From Acidimicrobiia bacterium (GTDB lineage: Bacteria > Actinomycetota > Acidimicrobiia > Acidimicrobiales > Iamiaceae), in assembly GCA_019247975.1 (NCBI GenBank), contig JAFBAD010000168.1, positions 1-6,691 of the forward strand: a DNA stretch of 6,691 nucleotides, given 5' to 3'. Each line of letters opens with the position of its first letter. Within the stretch, counting starts at the first letter, position 1. The notes under the pieces were generated by a model. It made no database searches. It saw only the letters and a program-made list of their open reading frames with translations, and was not told where the DNA came from. Shown here in pieces: positions 4,736 to 6,691 of the stretch. The position numbers were made by a program, and so were the translations under genes.

Positions 4736-6691
4736 ATGGCTGCTGATCTCGAGGGTGAGGTCACCGCGCTGGCCCGGCGGATCGCCGAGCTGGGTGCGGG
4801 GGAGCGCTCGAAGGTCTTTCGGATGTCGTTCTGGAGCGAGCGGATGCTCGACTGGGCGATGGCCAAGCCGGCCTTCAAGACGCAGCTGTTCCGCTTCGTG
4901 GACGTGTTCCCGGCGATGGTCGACGACGCCGACGTCGCCCGCCACGTGCACGAGTACTTCGAGGGCCAGGAGGTGCCGAAGGCGCTCGACCTCGGCATCG
5001 ACGTCGCCGGCCACGTCCCGTTCGGCAAGGCGATGGAGGCCCGGGTCGCCCGCCGGAACATCGCTCGCATGGCCGAGCAGTTCATCGTCGGCACCACACC
5101 GGCCGAAGCGGTCGACGGTCTCCACACGCTCTGGCGCCAGGGGAGCGCGGCGACCGTCGACCTGCTCGGTGAGAAGACGCTCGTCGGGCCGGATGCCGAC
5201 CGCTACGCCGCCCGCGTGCAGGAGATGCTCACCGCGCTGTGCGATGCGTCGGCCTCGTGGGCCCCTGACGACCACCTCGAGCGCGACGACCTCGGGCCCA
5301 TCCCGCGGGTGAACGTGAGCATCAAGCCCACCGCGCTCGCTGCGCACTACGAACCGCTCACTCGGGACGAGGGCCTGCGTCAGGCGAAGGAGCGGCTGCG
5401 TCCGCTGCTCCGCCTCGCGCGCGAGCGCGGCGCGACCGTGCACTTCGACATGGAGCACGCCGACGTGAAGGACCTCACGCTGCGGCTGTTCCGCGACCTG
5501 CTCGGCGAGGACGAGTTCGCCGGCCTCGACGCCGGGATCGTCATCCAGGCCTACCTGCGCGACAGCCGCGATGACCTGGCCGACCTCATCGCCTGGTCGG
5601 CGCAGCGCTCGAAGCCGGTGACGGTCCGCCTGGTCAAGGGTGCGTACTGGGACACCGAGACCGTGCACGCGAGGGCGGCCGGCTGGCCGGTCCCCGTCTT
5701 CGAGCACAAGGACGAGACCGACGCGAACTACGAGCGGTGCACCCGCCTGCTGCACGAGCACCACGGCGCCGTGCGGGCCGCGTTCGCCAGCCACAACCTC
5801 CGCTCGCTCGCCTACGCGATTACCTACGGCCGCAGCCTCGGCGTCCCGGACACGGGTTACGAGATCCAGATGCTCTACGGCATGGCGGAGCCGATGCACG
5901 CCGCCATCCGCCGCATGGGCCTGCGGCTGCGGGTGTACGCGCCGGTCGGCGAGCTCGTGCCCGGCATGGCGTACCTCGTGCGGCGACTGCTCGAGAACAC
6001 CTCCAACGAGTCGTTCGTGCGCCACCGCTTCGCCGAGGGCGCCGCGCTCGACGACCTGGTGCAGGCTCCGTCGGTCACCGACCTCCCCGGCCCCGTCAGC
6101 CCGGCGGCCCGCGCCGCCACCGATCCCGCCGCGCCCGCGCCGTACGAACCCGAGCCGGTGCGGGAGTGGCGGCGTCACGGCGTGCGCGCCGCGTTCGAGG
6201 TCGCCGTCACCAAGGCCGATCGGGCGAAGTCGATCGACGTCCCTGCGGTCATCGGCGGCGAGCGGCTGCGCACGCCCGGGACCATCGAGTCGGTCGATCC
6301 TGCCCACTGGGACCGGGTCGTCGCGGTGTCGGCTGCGTGCGGGGTCGCCGAGGCGGACCAGGCGGTGACCGCGGGCATGGAGCAGGTCGAGCGCTGGCGG
6401 CGGACACCCGCCCGCGACCGCGCCGCAGTGCTCTTCGGGGCGGGTGAGTGGATGCGATCCCGGCGCGACGAGCTGGCCGCGCTCGAGGTGTTCGAGGCCG
6501 GCAAGCCGTGGGCGCAGGCCGATGCCGATGTGTGCGAGGCGATCGACTTCTGCGAGTACTACGGCCGCGAGATGCTCCGCCTCGACGCAGGCGGCGCGGT
6601 GCAGTCGCCGCCCGGCGAGGCGAACTCGCTCACCTACCAGGGCAAGGGCCTGGGCGTCGTGATCGCGCCGTGGAACTTCCCGCTGGCGATC
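4736..6691 (+). CDS. putA: Bifunctional proline dehydrogenase / L-glutamate gamma-semialdehyde dehydrogenase PutA (3' end outside window)
   Basis: PutA oxidises proline to glutamate in two steps: an FAD-dependent proline dehydrogenase, then an NAD-dependent aldehyde dehydrogenase. The frame is open to the right edge and gives 652 residues of an expected total near 1000. The proline dehydrogenase part (about 30-440) shows SIKPTAL (195-201), DMEHADVKD (238-246), VRLVKGAYWDTE (297-308), YEIQMLYGM (375-383) and YAPVGELVPGMAYLVRRLLE (401-420). Lys197, Asp238, Tyr401, Tyr413, Arg416 and Arg417 keep the spacing I recall for the E. coli PutA proline site (K329, D370, Y540, Y552, R555, R556). A Pro/Ala-rich linker (about 445-475) leads to the aldehyde dehydrogenase part, visible as FEAGKPWAQAD (586-596) and APWNFPLAI (644-652). 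Its catalytic Cys and Glu lie beyond the edge. There is no N-terminal ribbon-helix-helix domain, so it should not repress its own gene. ATG 4736 has a -10-like box 8 bases upstream; the GTG at 4732 runs into a stop after four codons. Confidence 0.97.
   Translation, partial: MAADLEGEVTALARRIAELGAGERSKVFRMSFWSERMLDWAMAKPAFKTQLFRFVDVFPAMVDDADVARHVHEYFEGQEVPKALDLGIDVAGHVPFGKAMEARVARRNIARMAEQFIVGTTPAEAVDGLHTLWRQGSAATVDLLGEKTLVGPDADRYAARVQEMLTALCDASASWAPDDHLERDDLGPIPRVNVSIKPTALAAHYEPLTRDEGLRQAKERLRPLLRLARERGATVHFDMEHADVKDLTLRLFRDLLGEDEFAGLDAGIVIQAYLRDSRDDLADLIAWSAQRSKPVTVRLVKGAYWDTETVHARAAGWPVPVFEHKDETDANYERCTRLLHEHHGAVRAAFASHNLRSLAYAITYGRSLGVPDTGYEIQMLYGMAEPMHAAIRRMGLRLRVYAPVGELVPGMAYLVRRLLENTSNESFVRHRFAEGAALDDLVQAPSVTDLPGPVSPAARAATDPAAPAPYEPEPVREWRRHGVRAAFEVAVTKADRAKSIDVPAVIGGERLRTPGTIESVDPAHWDRVVAVSAACGVAEADQAVTAGMEQVERWRRTPARDRAAVLFGAGEWMRSRRDELAALEVFEAGKPWAQADADVCEAIDFCEYYGREMLRLDAGGAVQSPPGEANSLTYQGKGLGVVIAPWNFPLAI

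Noticed and set aside
4274..6307. Long open frame (677 codons) on the minus strand opposite putA
   Set aside because: It is an antisense shadow. Its translation is His/Arg/Gly/Ala-rich with no domain pattern, while the opposite strand encodes PutA with every proline dehydrogenase motif in order. High GC removes stop codons from shadow frames.

Overview
The window is dense, very GC-rich chromosomal DNA. Nearly all third codon positions are G or C and intergenic gaps are only 12 to 73 bases. Three traits suggest a high-GC actinomycete, possibly class Acidimicrobiia: the secreted-protein domain at the left edge, TANNNT boxes placed 6 to 8 bases before start codons (the layout of leaderless actinobacterial transcripts), and a strong hairpin terminator without a U tract. 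The taxon is inferred from style and was not tested by any search. I see no mobile element, CRISPR array, tRNA, rRNA or phage gene.

Layout from left to right. (1) Positions 1-315, plus strand: the C-terminal end of a secreted or surface protein, with two cysteines in a small beta-rich domain. (2) Positions 332-372: a near-perfect 18-bp hairpin that can terminate both this gene and the convergent esterase gene. (3) Positions 370-1806, minus strand: a type B carboxylesterase with an intact catalytic triad. (4) Positions 1860-2621, plus strand: a short-chain dehydrogenase/reductase (SDR) divergent from the esterase, from a subfamily with an enlarged cofactor loop. (5) Positions 2634-3212, minus strand: a vicinal-oxygen-chelate (VOC, glyoxalase/dioxygenase-fold) protein that keeps its metal ligands. 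(6) Positions 3286-3804 and 3797-4717, plus strand: an ECF sigma factor, translationally coupled by an 8-base overlap to a protein with two VOC domains and an unusual N-terminal segment. (7) Positions 4736-6691, plus strand: the first 652 residues of PutA (proline dehydrogenase plus glutamate-semialdehyde dehydrogenase), running off the right edge.

How the genes may work together. The esterase, SDR and single-domain VOC protein look like catabolic or detoxification enzymes, but no shared pathway can be read from the sequence. The most distinctive element is the ECF sigma / two-VOC pair. It has no membrane anti-sigma factor, and the gene coupled to the sigma gene encodes a soluble ligand-binding fold with a helical N-terminal extension. 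A regulatory role for that protein is a hypothesis. A second VOC gene is transcribed divergently from the sigma gene across a 73-base spacer and is a plausible target. PutA begins 18 bases after the two-VOC gene and has its own promoter-like box, so it may be independent, or partly fed by read-through.
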